From: JADKAC01 sp964492065
GTDB taxonomy: Bacteria > Bacteroidota > Bacteroidia > Chitinophagales > BACL12
DNA length: 64,000 bases
Direction: 5' to 3'
Assembly: GCA_964492065.1 (NCBI GenBank)
Contig: CAZBHH010000005.1
Coordinates: forward strand, 81,752 to 145,751
Numbering within the stretch: position 1 is the first letter of the stretch; each line of letters begins with the position of its first letter. A program made the translations under genes and the position numbers. Shown in pieces: positions 1-8,200 of the stretch. The notes beneath the pieces are model-generated. The model saw nothing but the letters and a program-made list of their open reading frames with translations, made no database searches and had not been told where the DNA came from.

Positions 1-2
1 AT

Positions 3-242
3 GCCGTATATTCAGGTGTATTGGTAAAGCAAGACGGTTTGAAACCGTATTTTGATATACTGGGAATTTCACCATTGTCTGATTACCGGGATACTAAAAA
101 AGCGTATTTAGCGCTGGTGAAAAAATACCATCCCGACACGGCCATACATAAAACGTTTTCAGAGCAACAACTCATGAGTGAAAAATTCAGGCAGACCAAA
201 GAAGCGTACGTGCGGATCAGTAAAGCCAAGGGATGGAAATAA
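3..242 (+). CDS. J-domain (DnaJ-like) protein, 5' end cut by window edge
   Basis: The reading frame is open from base 3, so the start lies outside the window; a TTG at 21 is only an internal candidate. The visible part is the J domain, with helix II ending in the diagnostic HPD tripeptide (KYHPDT, about 37 residues before the stop), followed by a helix III-like segment ending ...KEAYVRIS. J domains stimulate the ATPase of Hsp70 (DnaK). Here the domain is at the extreme C-terminus, as in membrane- or TPR-linked J proteins rather than canonical DnaJ, and there is no Gly/Phe or zinc region after it. It is convergent with rpoD. The J-domain call is firm; the full protein cannot be judged. Confidence 0.8.
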   Translation, partial: AVYSGVLVKQDGLKPYFDILGISPLSDYRDTKKAYLALVKKYHPDTAIHKTFSEQQLMSEKFRQTKEAYVRISKAKGWK

Positions 243-275
243 AAAAGGCCGCCCTTTTTGAGGCAGCCTCTTTAA
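241..275. terminator. Bidirectional terminator between the J-protein gene and rpoD
   Basis: An inverted repeat GGCCGCC / GGCAGCC (one mismatch) with flanking A and T runs lies between two convergent stop codons. The A/T flanks allow use in both directions. Confidence 0.6.
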
Positions 276-291
276 ATATAGTCTGTACCGG

Positions 292-1161
292 TTATTGAGC
301 CAGGTACGCTTTCAAGGACTTATTGCGTGCGGATGAGCGCAGTTTATTAATTGCATTATCTTTTATCTGGCGTACCCGCTCCCGTGTCAATCCAAACTCC
401 TCACCGATATCTTCCAGCGTCATGGCATACGGAACGCCAATACCAAAGAACAATTTAATGACATCCCGCTCTCTTTCGGTCAGTGTGGCCAACGTGCGGT
501 CGGTTTCTACTTTCAGTGAGAAGGTATAATCCAACTTCTCATCGGTTCTTTCAATTTCCCTGTTTTCCAACACGTCCAGCAAAGAACTGTTCTCGCCGTC
601 GTCGAAAGGAGCATCTACTGAAACGTGTCGTGATGACACGCTCATGGTATTTTTAATTTCCTCGACGCCGATATCCAGGCATTCGGCCAATTCATCAGCG
701 GTCGGTTCACGTTCAAAATGTTGTTCCAGTTCGGAGAATGCCTTATTGATTTTGCTCAGTGAGCCCACTTTATTCAGCGGTAATCGCACTAACCGGGATT
801 GCTCGGCCAATGCCTGCATAATGCTCTGGCGAATCCACCACACGGCATAGGAAATGAATTTAAATCCCTTTGTCTCATCAAATTTTTGAGCGGCCTTTAC
901 GAGACCTACATTGCCCTCATTGATCAAATCATTCAGTGTTAGGCCATTGTGCTGGTATTGCTTGGCAACAGACACCACGAACCTCAGGTTTGCCTTAACC
1001 AGTTTTTCCAATGCCATCTGGTCGCCCTGCTTGATTTTCTGTGCCAGGGTTACTTCCTCCTCGGCAGTCACCAGGTCCACCTTGCCGATTTCCTGCAGGT
1101 ACTTCTCCAGGGACTCGCTTTCCCGGTTGGTGATTGATTTTGTGATTTTTAGCTGACGCAT
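292..1161 (-). CDS. rpoD: RNA polymerase primary sigma factor RpoD/SigA, Bacteroidota short type
   Basis: Primary sigma-70 factor that directs RNA polymerase to housekeeping promoters. The 289 aa are the normal length for Bacteroidota, which lack region 1.1. Region 1.2 starts near residue 15 (SLEKYLQEIGKVDLVT). Region 2 has the core-binding and -10 melting segments (NLRFVVSVAKQYQ, GLVKAAQKFD, FISYAVWWIRQSI), followed by region 3 (RLPLNKVGSLSKI). Region 4.2 is the helix-turn-helix GLTRERVRQIKDNAINKL. The ATG at 1161 gives the classical MRQLKITKSITNRESESL N-terminus. It is transcribed alone, with a promoter candidate about 130 nt upstream. In this phylum the factor recognises TTTG/TAnnTTTG promoters, which fits the boxes seen throughout the window. 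Confidence 0.97.
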   Translation of the reverse strand: MRQLKITKSITNRESESLEKYLQEIGKVDLVTAEEEVTLAQKIKQGDQMALEKLVKANLRFVVSVAKQYQHNGLTLNDLINEGNVGLVKAAQKFDETKGFKFISYAVWWIRQSIMQALAEQSRLVRLPLNKVGSLSKINKAFSELEQHFEREPTADELAECLDIGVEEIKNTMSVSSRHVSVDAPFDDGENSSLLDVLENREIERTDEKLDYTFSLKVETDRTLATLTERERDVIKLFFGIGVPYAMTLEDIGEEFGLTRERVRQIKDNAINKLRSSARNKSLKAYLAQ

Positions 1162-1287
1162 GTAATGTTTCTTTAAAAAAGTCTTTAAGAGTTAACGCTA
1201 AACGGTAAAAAGAGTTCTTTTGGTGTTGATTTGCAAAGAGGTGTGTTTGGGATGTGTACTAATAAACCTTTTGCCATAAATGTGCTG

Positions 1288-1318
1288 CAAAGTTATTACT
1301 ATAGTCAATACAAGTCAA
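1288..1318 (-). promoter_or_regulatory. rpoD promoter candidate
   Basis: Read on the minus strand, an exact TAnnTTTG box (TAACTTTG, 1288-1295) is preceded after about 20 bp by TTGA (1315-1318), matching the Bacteroidota -7/-33 layout. It leaves a leader of about 120 nt before the rpoD ATG. Confidence 0.6.
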
Positions 1319-1429
1319 TAGGTGGTTTAAAATACTTCGTTTTTTACAATCGGAAAGCGCCGGATTATGGCATTCAAAGCAATGTCATTACTAAAAAACC
1401 ATAACCCGGCTGCAGCCCGGTAATTTCCA

Positions 1430-1645
1430 CTAAGCCTGTTCTGTTTCCGGGTCAATAGAAAATCCCGCTGCTTTCACTGCGTCCAATATTGCACTGACAG
1501 CCATAGAACCTTCCACTGTTAACACCTTTTGCGGGTTTTGGGTATCTACCTCCCATCGCTCCACCCCCGGAACTTTATTTATAAATGCAGCGACGGCTTT
1601 GACACATCCGCCGCAATTGATGTTGGTTTTAAACCGGTATTGCAT
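1430..1645 (-). CDS. HMA-domain copper-chaperone-like protein
   Basis: A 71-residue soluble heavy-metal-associated (HMA, ferredoxin-like) domain. The metal site CxxC is at residues 11-14 (NCGGC), followed by the usual helix and the VPGVERWEVD strand. There is no signal peptide, so it should act in the cytoplasm as a metal chaperone; copper is most likely for single-domain HMA proteins. It is 11 bp downstream of another HMA gene, and both follow a TonB receptor gene on the same strand, so an operon is likely. The metal specificity is inferred from family and context. Confidence 0.85.
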   Translation of the reverse strand: MQYRFKTNINCGGCVKAVAAFINKVPGVERWEVDTQNPQKVLTVEGSMAVSAILDAVKAAGFSIDPETEQA

Positions 1646-1656
1646 AATGCGTTGTA

Positions 1657-2007
1657 TTAGTGGACAGCATCTTTTTTACAGCAACTGTGCAGGTTCTCAT
1701 AGGCAGAAGCGTCTGCTTTTACGTCATCCGCATCATAACCCGCCATGCTGATAGCCTTGCGGATTTCCTCCGGCGACACTTTTTTTGCATTGTATTTCAC
1801 TGTCAGTACGGCATTGTCCAGGTTGAGCGAAGCGGATTTAACGCCTTTTACTTTGTTCAAGGCGTTTTGCATGGTGGTTTCGCATGAGCCGCAAACTGCC
1901 GAGGTCTGGATATTAATAGTATCCGTAGGCCCGCCGGAAAATGCGGAGAAGGCCAGGAATGTGATTATGGCAATTGCCATGGTCGCTGATTTTTGTATTG
2001 ATTTCAT
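1657..2007 (-). CDS. Exported HMA-domain metal-binding protein
   Basis: The N-terminus is a signal peptide (MKSIQKSATMAIAIITFLAFSAFSGG). An HMA domain follows with CxxC as CGSC near residues 39-42, and the GVKSASLNLDN strand. The C-terminus adds a His/Cys cluster (NLHSCCKKDAVH) that could be a second metal site. It is probably periplasmic. It starts 11 bp after the TonB receptor stop, so the receptor, this protein and the cytoplasmic HMA protein form one transcript: outer-membrane, periplasmic and cytoplasmic steps of metal handling. Function is inferred from domain and context. Confidence 0.85.
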   Translation of the reverse strand: MKSIQKSATMAIAIITFLAFSAFSGGPTDTINIQTSAVCGSCETTMQNALNKVKGVKSASLNLDNAVLTVKYNAKKVSPEEIRKAISMAGYDADDVKADASAYENLHSCCKKDAVH

Positions 2008-2018
2008 TTTGTGGTTTT

Positions 2019-4247
2019 TTATTTGTTAACTGATGGTTTTTCTTTGAGTGTTAATCGGAGGCCTGCATAGAACTTACGCTCCATTGTCGGCGCATAGACT
2101 ACACTTGCATCAAAATTTGTGCTAAACGGATCGTCATACCCGATTATCGGGTTGTTCTGGGTGTAATTAGTCAGGTTTTCTGTGCCGATATACACGTCGA
2201 TCAGTTTGAACTTTTTTGTTATCTGTGTGAGAACCAACACATGTTCGGGCGTATAAGGTTCCAAAAATGCCGCTTCCGGGTTGGCGCTCATATCGGGCAA
2301 ACGTGCCGCACCATAAAATTGCATGGTCGCATCGAACTCCCATTTACCTTTCTCGAGGAAATAGTTGATATTCACTAATGCCCTGTTTTTGAACACGTAC
2401 GGCACTTCTAAAACGCCTTCCTGGTAAGTGGATTGCACATCGCTGTATCTGTAAGCCAGCCGCAGGTTGAAGTTTTTGAATACTTCGTAATACGCTTCAG
2501 CCTGTAGGATATTGGAGTAAGAAGTGCCGTGCAGGTTTCCGACGTAAATGGCATGCGGGTCGCGGTCAACATCTACGATTACCTGGTTGATGAAATTTGT
2601 ATGATAGGCATCCAGGGTCAGGGTGAGTGATTTATTTTGGATATAAAAAGTTTGAACGAGTGTGGCTCCGAAATTCCACGCTTCCTCGGGCAGGAGGTCT
2701 TCTTCGATAATAAATTGCCGGGAACTGGTGAGAATAGATGTGTTTTCGGCCAGTACATTTGCCACCCTGTAGGCTTTACCTGCCGAAAGGCGGAAGGTAG
2801 TATTGGTGTTCAGGGTGTATTTGGCATGCAATCTCGGGGAGACAAACGTGCCGTAGAGATTGTGAAAATCCGCCCTGATTCCGCCCAATACGCTGAATTT
2901 TTCAGCATCTTTATACGTGTATTCCGCAAAAACACCCGGAACAGACTCCTTTCTCACTAATGCCGTGTCCTGATAGGTTTCATCGACATTATTCATCGTG
3001 AAACTTCCGCCGGCTTTCAGCAAATGATTTGTATTGAACACATATGTCTGCCCAATCAGGTTCGCATTAAAATACTGTTCATTTGCATTGTAATTGTTCA
3101 GGCCGAAGAAGGAATTCTGCTCGTGCAGGCTGCCGTTCAGTATCAGCCCGACGGAGGTATTCGGCCGGGTGAAGATAAAGCCGTTTTTCAAATACCCCTC
3201 CAATCTGCGAATGTCAATCCCAACGCCGTAGCCGTTTGCAGTGGTGTGGGGCAAATTGGGGTTAAAAGTGGTTTGACCGCCGGTGACATCGGATAACACC
3301 GCCTTAATCCCCGCCTGGGATTCATAGTTTTTGCCGAAATAATTCCAGCGATTCATCAACAGGTAATTTTCGGTGAATGGCGCATCCAAAAAACCGTCCT
3401 GGTTATAGTCTAATTTGAGGTGATTCTGCGAAGTGCTCATCAGCAGCATCGTGCTCAGTTTCGCATTGAGATTCTGGGCATAATTCACATTTGCCTCATA
3501 CCTGCCCGAATTACTGCCGTATAAATTCAGGAAGAACTTTTCCTCATCGGAGGCATAAGATTTTTTTAATTCGGTATTAATGGAGCCGGTAATGCCTTCG
3601 TAACCGTTCACGACGCTACCGGGACCTTTGGAAATCTGGAAACTTTCAATCCATGAGCCCGGTATATAGGTCAGGCCGTAAGCAGAAGAAAGCCCTCTCA
3701 CTACCTGGATATTTTCGGTCATAATTTGCGAGTACACGCCGTCGAGCCCCAGCATCCGGATGGTCCGGGCGCCGGTTATGGCATCCTTGTACTCTGCATC
3801 TACCACCATGCTCGTTTCAAAACTTTCGCTGAGGTTACAACAGGCTGCTTTGAGCAGTTCGGCTTTATTAAAGTCAATGGAATTCACCGTATTGGCAGTA
3901 TTGATCTTTGACGCCGATTGTTTACCTCCGATAAATACTTCGTCCAACACATTGGCCTGTGCCAACATAATATGTAAATCCGTCTGGTTGCCAACGGGTA
4001 TTGTATCTGTAACATAGCCAATGAAGCTGACGATTAAGACATCGGTTTCGGGAGTTTTCTCCAGGCTGAAATGCCCGTCGATATCGCTTACGGTGCCAAT
4101 TCCCGTACCCATCCATTGGATGTTTGCTCCGGGCAGTGACTCCATGCCGCCGTTTTCGGTGGACGTCATTACGTGCCCGTGTATATTTTGACTCTTAGCG
4201 GCGCTCATGAACGCCGTTAACATGAATAAAATGATTATAAAACGCAT
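2019..4247 (-). CDS. TonB-dependent outer-membrane receptor, probable metal/copper uptake
   Basis: 742 aa. A signal peptide (cleaved near AAKS/QNI) is followed by a carboxypeptidase-regulatory-like domain (about 20-95), a plug domain (about 110-230) and a 22-strand-type barrel. In the plug are a paired Cys motif (AACCNLSESFETS) and the GPGSVVNGYEGITGSIN segment typical of plugs. The barrel ends ...FYAGLRLTLKEK. The CC-containing plug is characteristic of a receptor group that sits beside HYC_CC_PP proteins and HMA proteins. It follows the HYC_CC_PP gene by 72 bp, which contain a 25-bp imperfect palindrome. Substrate is inferred, not shown; copper or a copper chelate is the best guess. Confidence 0.88.
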   Translation of the reverse strand: MRFIIILFMLTAFMSAAKSQNIHGHVMTSTENGGMESLPGANIQWMGTGIGTVSDIDGHFSLEKTPETDVLIVSFIGYVTDTIPVGNQTDLHIMLAQANVLDEVFIGGKQSASKINTANTVNSIDFNKAELLKAACCNLSESFETSMVVDAEYKDAITGARTIRMLGLDGVYSQIMTENIQVVRGLSSAYGLTYIPGSWIESFQISKGPGSVVNGYEGITGSINTELKKSYASDEEKFFLNLYGSNSGRYEANVNYAQNLNAKLSTMLLMSTSQNHLKLDYNQDGFLDAPFTENYLLMNRWNYFGKNYESQAGIKAVLSDVTGGQTTFNPNLPHTTANGYGVGIDIRRLEGYLKNGFIFTRPNTSVGLILNGSLHEQNSFFGLNNYNANEQYFNANLIGQTYVFNTNHLLKAGGSFTMNNVDETYQDTALVRKESVPGVFAEYTYKDAEKFSVLGGIRADFHNLYGTFVSPRLHAKYTLNTNTTFRLSAGKAYRVANVLAENTSILTSSRQFIIEEDLLPEEAWNFGATLVQTFYIQNKSLTLTLDAYHTNFINQVIVDVDRDPHAIYVGNLHGTSYSNILQAEAYYEVFKNFNLRLAYRYSDVQSTYQEGVLEVPYVFKNRALVNINYFLEKGKWEFDATMQFYGAARLPDMSANPEAAFLEPYTPEHVLVLTQITKKFKLIDVYIGTENLTNYTQNNPIIGYDDPFSTNFDASVVYAPTMERKFYAGLRLTLKEKPSVNK

Positions 4248-4278
4248 TTCAATTGTATTTAAATGAAAAAAAAGAATG

Positions 4279-4303
4279 CATACACCATCGCCGATGGCAT
4301 ATG
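4279..4303. repeat. 25-bp imperfect palindrome between HYC_CC_PP and TonB receptor genes
   Basis: CATA-ca-CCATCG-c-CGATGG-ca-TATG is symmetric about base 4291. It lies upstream of the receptor ATG. It could be an operator or an RNA hairpin that tunes expression of the receptor relative to the gene before it. No T run follows, so a simple terminator is unlikely. Confidence 0.5.
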
Positions 4304-4319
4304 TAATACTATGAAATGC

Positions 4320-4727
4320 TTAAATGCGGAAAACCTGCTTGGCGAGTAGTATGTCTCTGCCTAATTTGGGAGGAGGTATATCTTGTGCGAATTGGGTAAG
4401 TTCAACATCAGCAATTGCGGGAACTATAAACTGCAACAGGGGAATACTCACTATCTTCAGATCCGGCAGCAGATTTTGCGCCTTGTGCGCCGTAGTCTTA
4501 ACTTCCAGTTTAATTAGTTGATTGCTTGTTTCACAACAGGATTCTCCGGCGCTTACCGCAGTGGAGGTTTCTGTATTGTGGTCGCAACACGACTCAATTT
4601 TTACGACGGAAATATCTTTCGAGCCGCTGGCGGTACACAGATGACTGTATAAGTTGAAGCCGGAGGTAGTTACAAATACGACTACCAAAAGCAATATTGA
4701 AGTAATATTTAATACTTTTTGCTTCAT
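4320..4727 (-). CDS. HYC_CC_PP-type small exported protein
   Basis: 135 aa with an N-terminal hydrophobic segment (about residues 7-27). The markers of this Bacteroidota family follow: an H-x-C element (SHLCT), Cys pairs (ESCCD and ESCCE) and a C-terminal PP (DIPPPK). Proteins of this kind are small, Cys-rich and found next to TonB receptors with CC-containing plugs, as here. The role is unknown; metal binding by the Cys pairs is a reasonable inference. A perfect TAnnTTTG box ends 5 nt before the ATG, so the mRNA may be leaderless. It is divergent from the MbnP-like gene, sharing a 105-bp control region. Confidence 0.75.
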   Translation of the reverse strand: MKQKVLNITSILLLVVVFVTTSGFNLYSHLCTASGSKDISVVKIESCCDHNTETSTAVSAGESCCETSNQLIKLEVKTTAHKAQNLLPDLKIVSIPLLQFIVPAIADVELTQFAQDIPPPKLGRDILLAKQVFRI

Positions 4728-4732
4728 GGACC

Positions 4733-4740
4733 CAAAGATA
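4733..4740 (-). promoter_or_regulatory. -7 box for the HYC_CC_PP / TonB / HMA operon
   Basis: TATCTTTG on the minus strand, an exact TAnnTTTG, 5 nt from the ATG at 4727. Transcription would begin at or next to the start codon. Confidence 0.6.
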
Positions 4741-4774
4741 TCTCTTTTTTTACAATCTTTGATTTTGAATGCCT

Positions 4775-4782
4775 TAAATTTG
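4775..4782 (+). promoter_or_regulatory. -7 box for the MbnP/MbnH operon
   Basis: TAAATTTG, an exact TAnnTTTG, 50 nt upstream of the ATG at 4833. Together with the box at 4733 it makes a compact divergent promoter for the two arms of the metal island. Confidence 0.5.
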
Positions 4783-4832
4783 GCTGCAATTACATTATTG
4801 ACAAAAACAAATATAATCCGTATAACGCTGTT

Positions 4833-5621
4833 ATGAATAGAAAAAGTTTACTGATACCCCTGTTTTTTTCACTTATCCTTTGGAGTGCCTGTAAGAAAAA
4901 GGAGGGATGTATGGACGTCAATGCATTGAATTACGACCCATCGGCAGAAGTGGATTGCTGCTGCGAATACCCGGATGAGTTTAATCTCAACCTGCACCTG
5001 CACAATGATTTCGGTGCGGAAGAATTGCAGGAGGGGGATACCGTGGTTATAAACGGAATAACCTCTAAGCTGGATATTACCCGCTTTTACATCTCGAACA
5101 TCCGCCTGGTAGATGCCGATGGCAATGAGACGCCTGCCACCGGTAAATACCTGTTGGTAAAGCCCGAACAGGAAGATTACCCCGTAGGTGTACTGCCTTC
5201 GGGCAACTATGCAAAAATCCGGTTTGATATTGGAATTGATTCGGCAACCAACCATGGCGACCCATCGGTTTATCCGCTGGATGACCCGCTGGGCCCGCAA
5301 TTCCCCAATATGCATTGGGGATGGGATTTCGGCTATATTTTTATGCGCATCGACGGATTTGCCGATAAGGATGCAGATGGCAGCCTCGAATCCATCATTC
5401 AAATGCATCTGGGCCTGGACCAGTATTTATACACTGCAGAAGTAGATTACCCGCTGAATGCGGAGGCTCAGGAAAATTACGATATTCACCTGGTATTCGA
5501 CTGGCAGGCATTATTTGCCGGCGTGGACATGACCGATAATACGATTACGCATACCTCCGATAACTGGGATCTCGCCGATATTTTGTACGGAAATCTCGGC
5601 AGTGTTTTTTCTGCTGAATAA
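4833..5621 (+). CDS. MbnP-family lipoprotein
   Basis: 262 aa from the ATG at 4833. This start is chosen over upstream codons because it gives a clean lipoprotein signal (SLILWSAC, then KKK). A Cys-rich start (GCMDVNALNYDPSAEVDCCC) precedes the MbnP domain, which has NLHLHNDFGAEEL, an ISNIRLVDADG strand and MHWGWDFGYIFMRIDG. MbnP proteins of methanotrophs bind copper through a Trp-derived kynurenine made by their partner MbnH, and the Trp-rich segment is present here. The gene overlaps the MbnH-like gene by one base (TAATG), which supports a functional pair. Likely surface- or periplasm-facing. Copper binding and Trp modification are inferred from the family. Confidence 0.82.
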   Translation: MNRKSLLIPLFFSLILWSACKKKEGCMDVNALNYDPSAEVDCCCEYPDEFNLNLHLHNDFGAEELQEGDTVVINGITSKLDITRFYISNIRLVDADGNETPATGKYLLVKPEQEDYPVGVLPSGNYAKIRFDIGIDSATNHGDPSVYPLDDPLGPQFPNMHWGWDFGYIFMRIDGFADKDADGSLESIIQMHLGLDQYLYTAEVDYPLNAEAQENYDIHLVFDWQALFAGVDMTDNTITHTSDNWDLADILYGNLGSVFSAE

Positions 5622-6637
5622 TGAAACTGCATTCTCATAGCATGGTTGTGGGATTAGTGGTATCCGTTTGTTGTATCACCTGCAAACCGGATGCGCCCCA
5701 ACCCGTGGAGCAGCCATTTATTTTAGAATTGCCGGCCGGATTTCCACCGATGCCCATACCGGAGGATAACCCGTTAACGGCTGAGAAAATTGCCTTGGGT
5801 AAGAAGTTGTTTTTTGACCCGATTCTATCCGTGGACAGCACGGTATCCTGCGGTTCATGTCATGCCATCGCATTGGCCTATGCCGACGATGTACCGATCA
5901 GCCCGGGAGTGGAGGGGCGCCTGGGCTTTCGCAATGCGCCTACCCTGACGAATATCGGATATGCCCCCTATATGCTCATGGACGGCGGCGCCGCAACCAT
6001 TGAGCAGCAAATGTACGTGCCGCTGGAAGACTATCACGAAATGGCCTTTAATATGGTTTTGCTCATCATGCGGCTGCGGTCGAATGCGGAATACGGCAAT
6101 TTATTTTATAAGGTATTTCAAACCGAGCCGGATGCCTTTGGTATTACCCGTGCGCTGGGGGCGTTTGAGCGTTCATTAATCAGCGGCAACTCCGCCTTTG
6201 ACGCCTATTATTACCGCGGAAATACTTCGGCGCTGGACGATTCCCAAATTCGCGGCATGCAGTTGTTTTTCAGCGATGACCTGCAGTGCAGCAAATGCCA
6301 CAGCGGGTTTAATTTCACCAATTATGCCTTTGAGAACAATGGCTTATCGGAGGACTACGGCGCCGACAGCGGCCGTGCGAGAATTTCGCACAACCCGGTG
6401 GATGCGGATAAATTTAAAGTGCCGACACTGCGCAATATAGCCTTAACCGCTCCTTATATGCACGATGGGAGTATTGCCTCTTTAGAGGAAGTGATTGAAC
6501 ATTATAACAGCGGCGGGGCAAACCACCCGAACAAAAGTCCGCTTATCCAGCCCTTGGCATTAACCAGCGATCAGAAAGAAGACCTGTTGCACTTCCTGGA
6601 AAGTTTAACGGATAATGATTTTACTCATCAACCGTAA
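5621..6637 (+). CDS. Di-heme cytochrome c peroxidase / MauG family enzyme, MbnH-like
   Basis: 338 aa. Two c-type heme sites are visible: CGSCH at 77-81 and CSKCH at 223-227. The conserved KLFFDPILS, GFRNAPTLTNIGY and PTLRNIALTAPYMHDGS segments of the bacterial di-heme peroxidase/MauG superfamily are present. A Cys near the end of the N-terminal hydrophobic segment (CCITC-KPD) suggests export, possibly as a lipoprotein. The start is coupled to the MbnP-like stop codon. In characterised MbnP/MbnH pairs the di-heme enzyme oxidises a Trp of MbnP to kynurenine; by position and family that is the most likely role. A conventional peroxidase is the alternative. Confidence 0.85.
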   Translation: MKLHSHSMVVGLVVSVCCITCKPDAPQPVEQPFILELPAGFPPMPIPEDNPLTAEKIALGKKLFFDPILSVDSTVSCGSCHAIALAYADDVPISPGVEGRLGFRNAPTLTNIGYAPYMLMDGGAATIEQQMYVPLEDYHEMAFNMVLLIMRLRSNAEYGNLFYKVFQTEPDAFGITRALGAFERSLISGNSAFDAYYYRGNTSALDDSQIRGMQLFFSDDLQCSKCHSGFNFTNYAFENNGLSEDYGADSGRARISHNPVDADKFKVPTLRNIALTAPYMHDGSIASLEEVIEHYNSGGANHPNKSPLIQPLALTSDQKEDLLHFLESLTDNDFTHQP

Positions 6638-6650
6638 TAGTGTACCGGAT

Positions 6651-6658
6651 TAACTTTG
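6651..6658 (+). promoter_or_regulatory. -7 box giving a leaderless start for the second peroxidase gene
   Basis: TAACTTTG, an exact TAnnTTTG, ends 5 nt before the ATG at 6664. This supports 6664 rather than 6640 as the start and suggests the gene can be transcribed apart from the MbnP/MbnH pair. Confidence 0.6.
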
Positions 6659-6663
6659 TAAAA

Positions 6664-7812
6664 ATGAACAAATTTGTTGGAATGAGTTTTAAAAGGAAAT
6701 TTTTCAAGATTGCCTTCAGCATCAGCTTACTTGCAGTTGCCTTAGTCCAGTGCAAACCCGATACCCGCATCAGCCCGGAGTATAAGTGGACTTACGATCC
6801 CACGCCATACGAGATACCCAGGCTCACCGGCTTGCCGGCCTTACCGAATGCGCCCGCCGATAACCCGACGACGGTGAAAGGTGTGGAATTGGGAAGAAAA
6901 TTGTTCTTTGACCCGATACTCTCCGGCGATAACACATTGGCATGTGCCGGCTGCCACAGCCCGAAACACGCATTTTCGGATACCGTGGGTTTCAGCATCG
7001 GGATAGACGGACTGCCCGGAAAACGCAATGCCATGCCGATTTATAATTTAACCTATTCCCAACTCAATCCGATGTTTGTTGGATTCTTCTGGGATGGGAG
7101 AGCCGCCACGCTGGAAGACCAGGCGTTGATGCCCATCCAGGACCCTTTGGAAATGCACGAGATACTGCCGAACGTAGTGGCCAAACTCAGCGCCGATACC
7201 AACTATCAGCGTGCCTTTTTTGAAGCGTTTAATTCCAGAGAAATAACATCGGAACTCGTGGGCAAGGCAATTGCGCAATTCGGTCGCACCATCGTTTCCG
7301 GCAATACAAAATTCGACCAGGCATTTAATGCCGTTCCCGGTGTTTTCCTGACGGAACAGGAGTTGTTGGGCTGGGAATTATTTAACGACAATGCCGGCGG
7401 CGATTGTTTCCACTGCCACGGGATCAACGGCGGGTTATTCACCGATTTTATCTTCCGCAATAACGGACTCGACGATGCGGTGTTTTACACCGATTTTGCA
7501 GATGCCGGATTAGGGGCAATTACCGGCGACACGGCGGATTACGGCAAATTCAAAACACCTTCGCTGCGCAATATCGCCCTCACTGCGCCTTATATGCACG
7601 ATGGGCGCTTTGCCACCCTGGAAGAAGTGCTCGAACATTACAGTACGGGAGTGCATGCATCGCCGTTTACCGATCCGTTTATGCAGTTTGCCGCCGATGG
7701 CGGTGTGCATTTAACCGAAGAGGAAAAAGCGGCGATTATCGCTTTTTTACATACACTCACCGATACCTCTATCGCCAACAACCCCGCTTTCCAGGATCCG
7801 TTTGCCGAGTAA
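6664..7812 (+). CDS. Second di-heme cytochrome c peroxidase-family lipoprotein
   Basis: 382 aa from 6664. A lipoprotein-like signal ends ...VALVQC-KPD. Heme sites are CAGCH (about 94-98) and CFHCH (about 248-252). The family segments KLFFDPILSGDNTLAC, FFWDGRAATLEDQAL and PSLRNIALTAPYMHDGRFATLEEVLEHY are intact. It is a paralogue of the upstream MbnH-like enzyme and follows it by 26 bp. It could be the true H2O2-reducing cytochrome c peroxidase, or a second modifying enzyme for the MbnP-like protein. An upstream in-frame start at 6640 exists but lies in front of the promoter box. Confidence 0.88.
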   Translation: MNKFVGMSFKRKFFKIAFSISLLAVALVQCKPDTRISPEYKWTYDPTPYEIPRLTGLPALPNAPADNPTTVKGVELGRKLFFDPILSGDNTLACAGCHSPKHAFSDTVGFSIGIDGLPGKRNAMPIYNLTYSQLNPMFVGFFWDGRAATLEDQALMPIQDPLEMHEILPNVVAKLSADTNYQRAFFEAFNSREITSELVGKAIAQFGRTIVSGNTKFDQAFNAVPGVFLTEQELLGWELFNDNAGGDCFHCHGINGGLFTDFIFRNNGLDDAVFYTDFADAGLGAITGDTADYGKFKTPSLRNIALTAPYMHDGRFATLEEVLEHYSTGVHASPFTDPFMQFAADGGVHLTEEEKAAIIAFLHTLTDTSIANNPAFQDPFAE

Positions 7813-7816
7813 GCAT

Positions 7817-7824
7817 TAGCTTTG
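7817..7824 (+). promoter_or_regulatory. -7 box for the small protein / cyclophilin operon
   Basis: TAGCTTTG, an exact TAnnTTTG, 9 nt before the ATG at 7834. It would cover the alternative TTG start at 7822, so the ATG is preferred. Confidence 0.55.
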
Positions 7825-7833
7825 CGGCGGTTT

Positions 7834-8199
7834 ATGGCAGATGCGCACGGTACACATGAGTTTTTACCGGTAGATTTTGATCCGGAGTGGTTGGCTGTTT
7901 TGCAACAATTAAAAGATCAATTCGGTAAAAAGCCCAACCTTGAGGCCATATTATTCTTGATAGGTATCAATGAATTGAACACCCTGCGCAGGGAATTCAA
8001 TAAAGAGGAAAAACAGTATCTGATGCATATTGCAGTTTGTAAATTACTGAGTATGAATGGATATTACCGCTATGTGGGCAAAGATGCCGAAGGTTGGCCA
8101 CAGTGGGAGCAAAACACACAACTGCCCGCCCTGGGAATTATCGACCAGGAGGAGTTACTGAAGAGAAATATTATCAAATACTTTAAATCGCTTGAATAA
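7834..8199 (+). CDS. Conserved small cytoplasmic protein of unknown function
   Basis: 121 aa, no signal peptide or membrane segment, predicted mostly helical. Notable segments are DPEWLAVLQQLKDQFGKKPNLEAILFLIGINELN and KEEKQYLMHIAVCKLLS, then an aromatic patch (NGYYRYVGKDAEGWPQWE). It resembles short conserved Bacteroidota proteins without assigned function. The stop is separated by one base from the cyclophilin ATG, so the two are very likely co-translated. No function is proposed. Confidence 0.75.
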   Translation: MADAHGTHEFLPVDFDPEWLAVLQQLKDQFGKKPNLEAILFLIGINELNTLRREFNKEEKQYLMHIAVCKLLSMNGYYRYVGKDAEGWPQWEQNTQLPALGIIDQEELLKRNIIKYFKSLE

Positions 8200-8200
8200 A

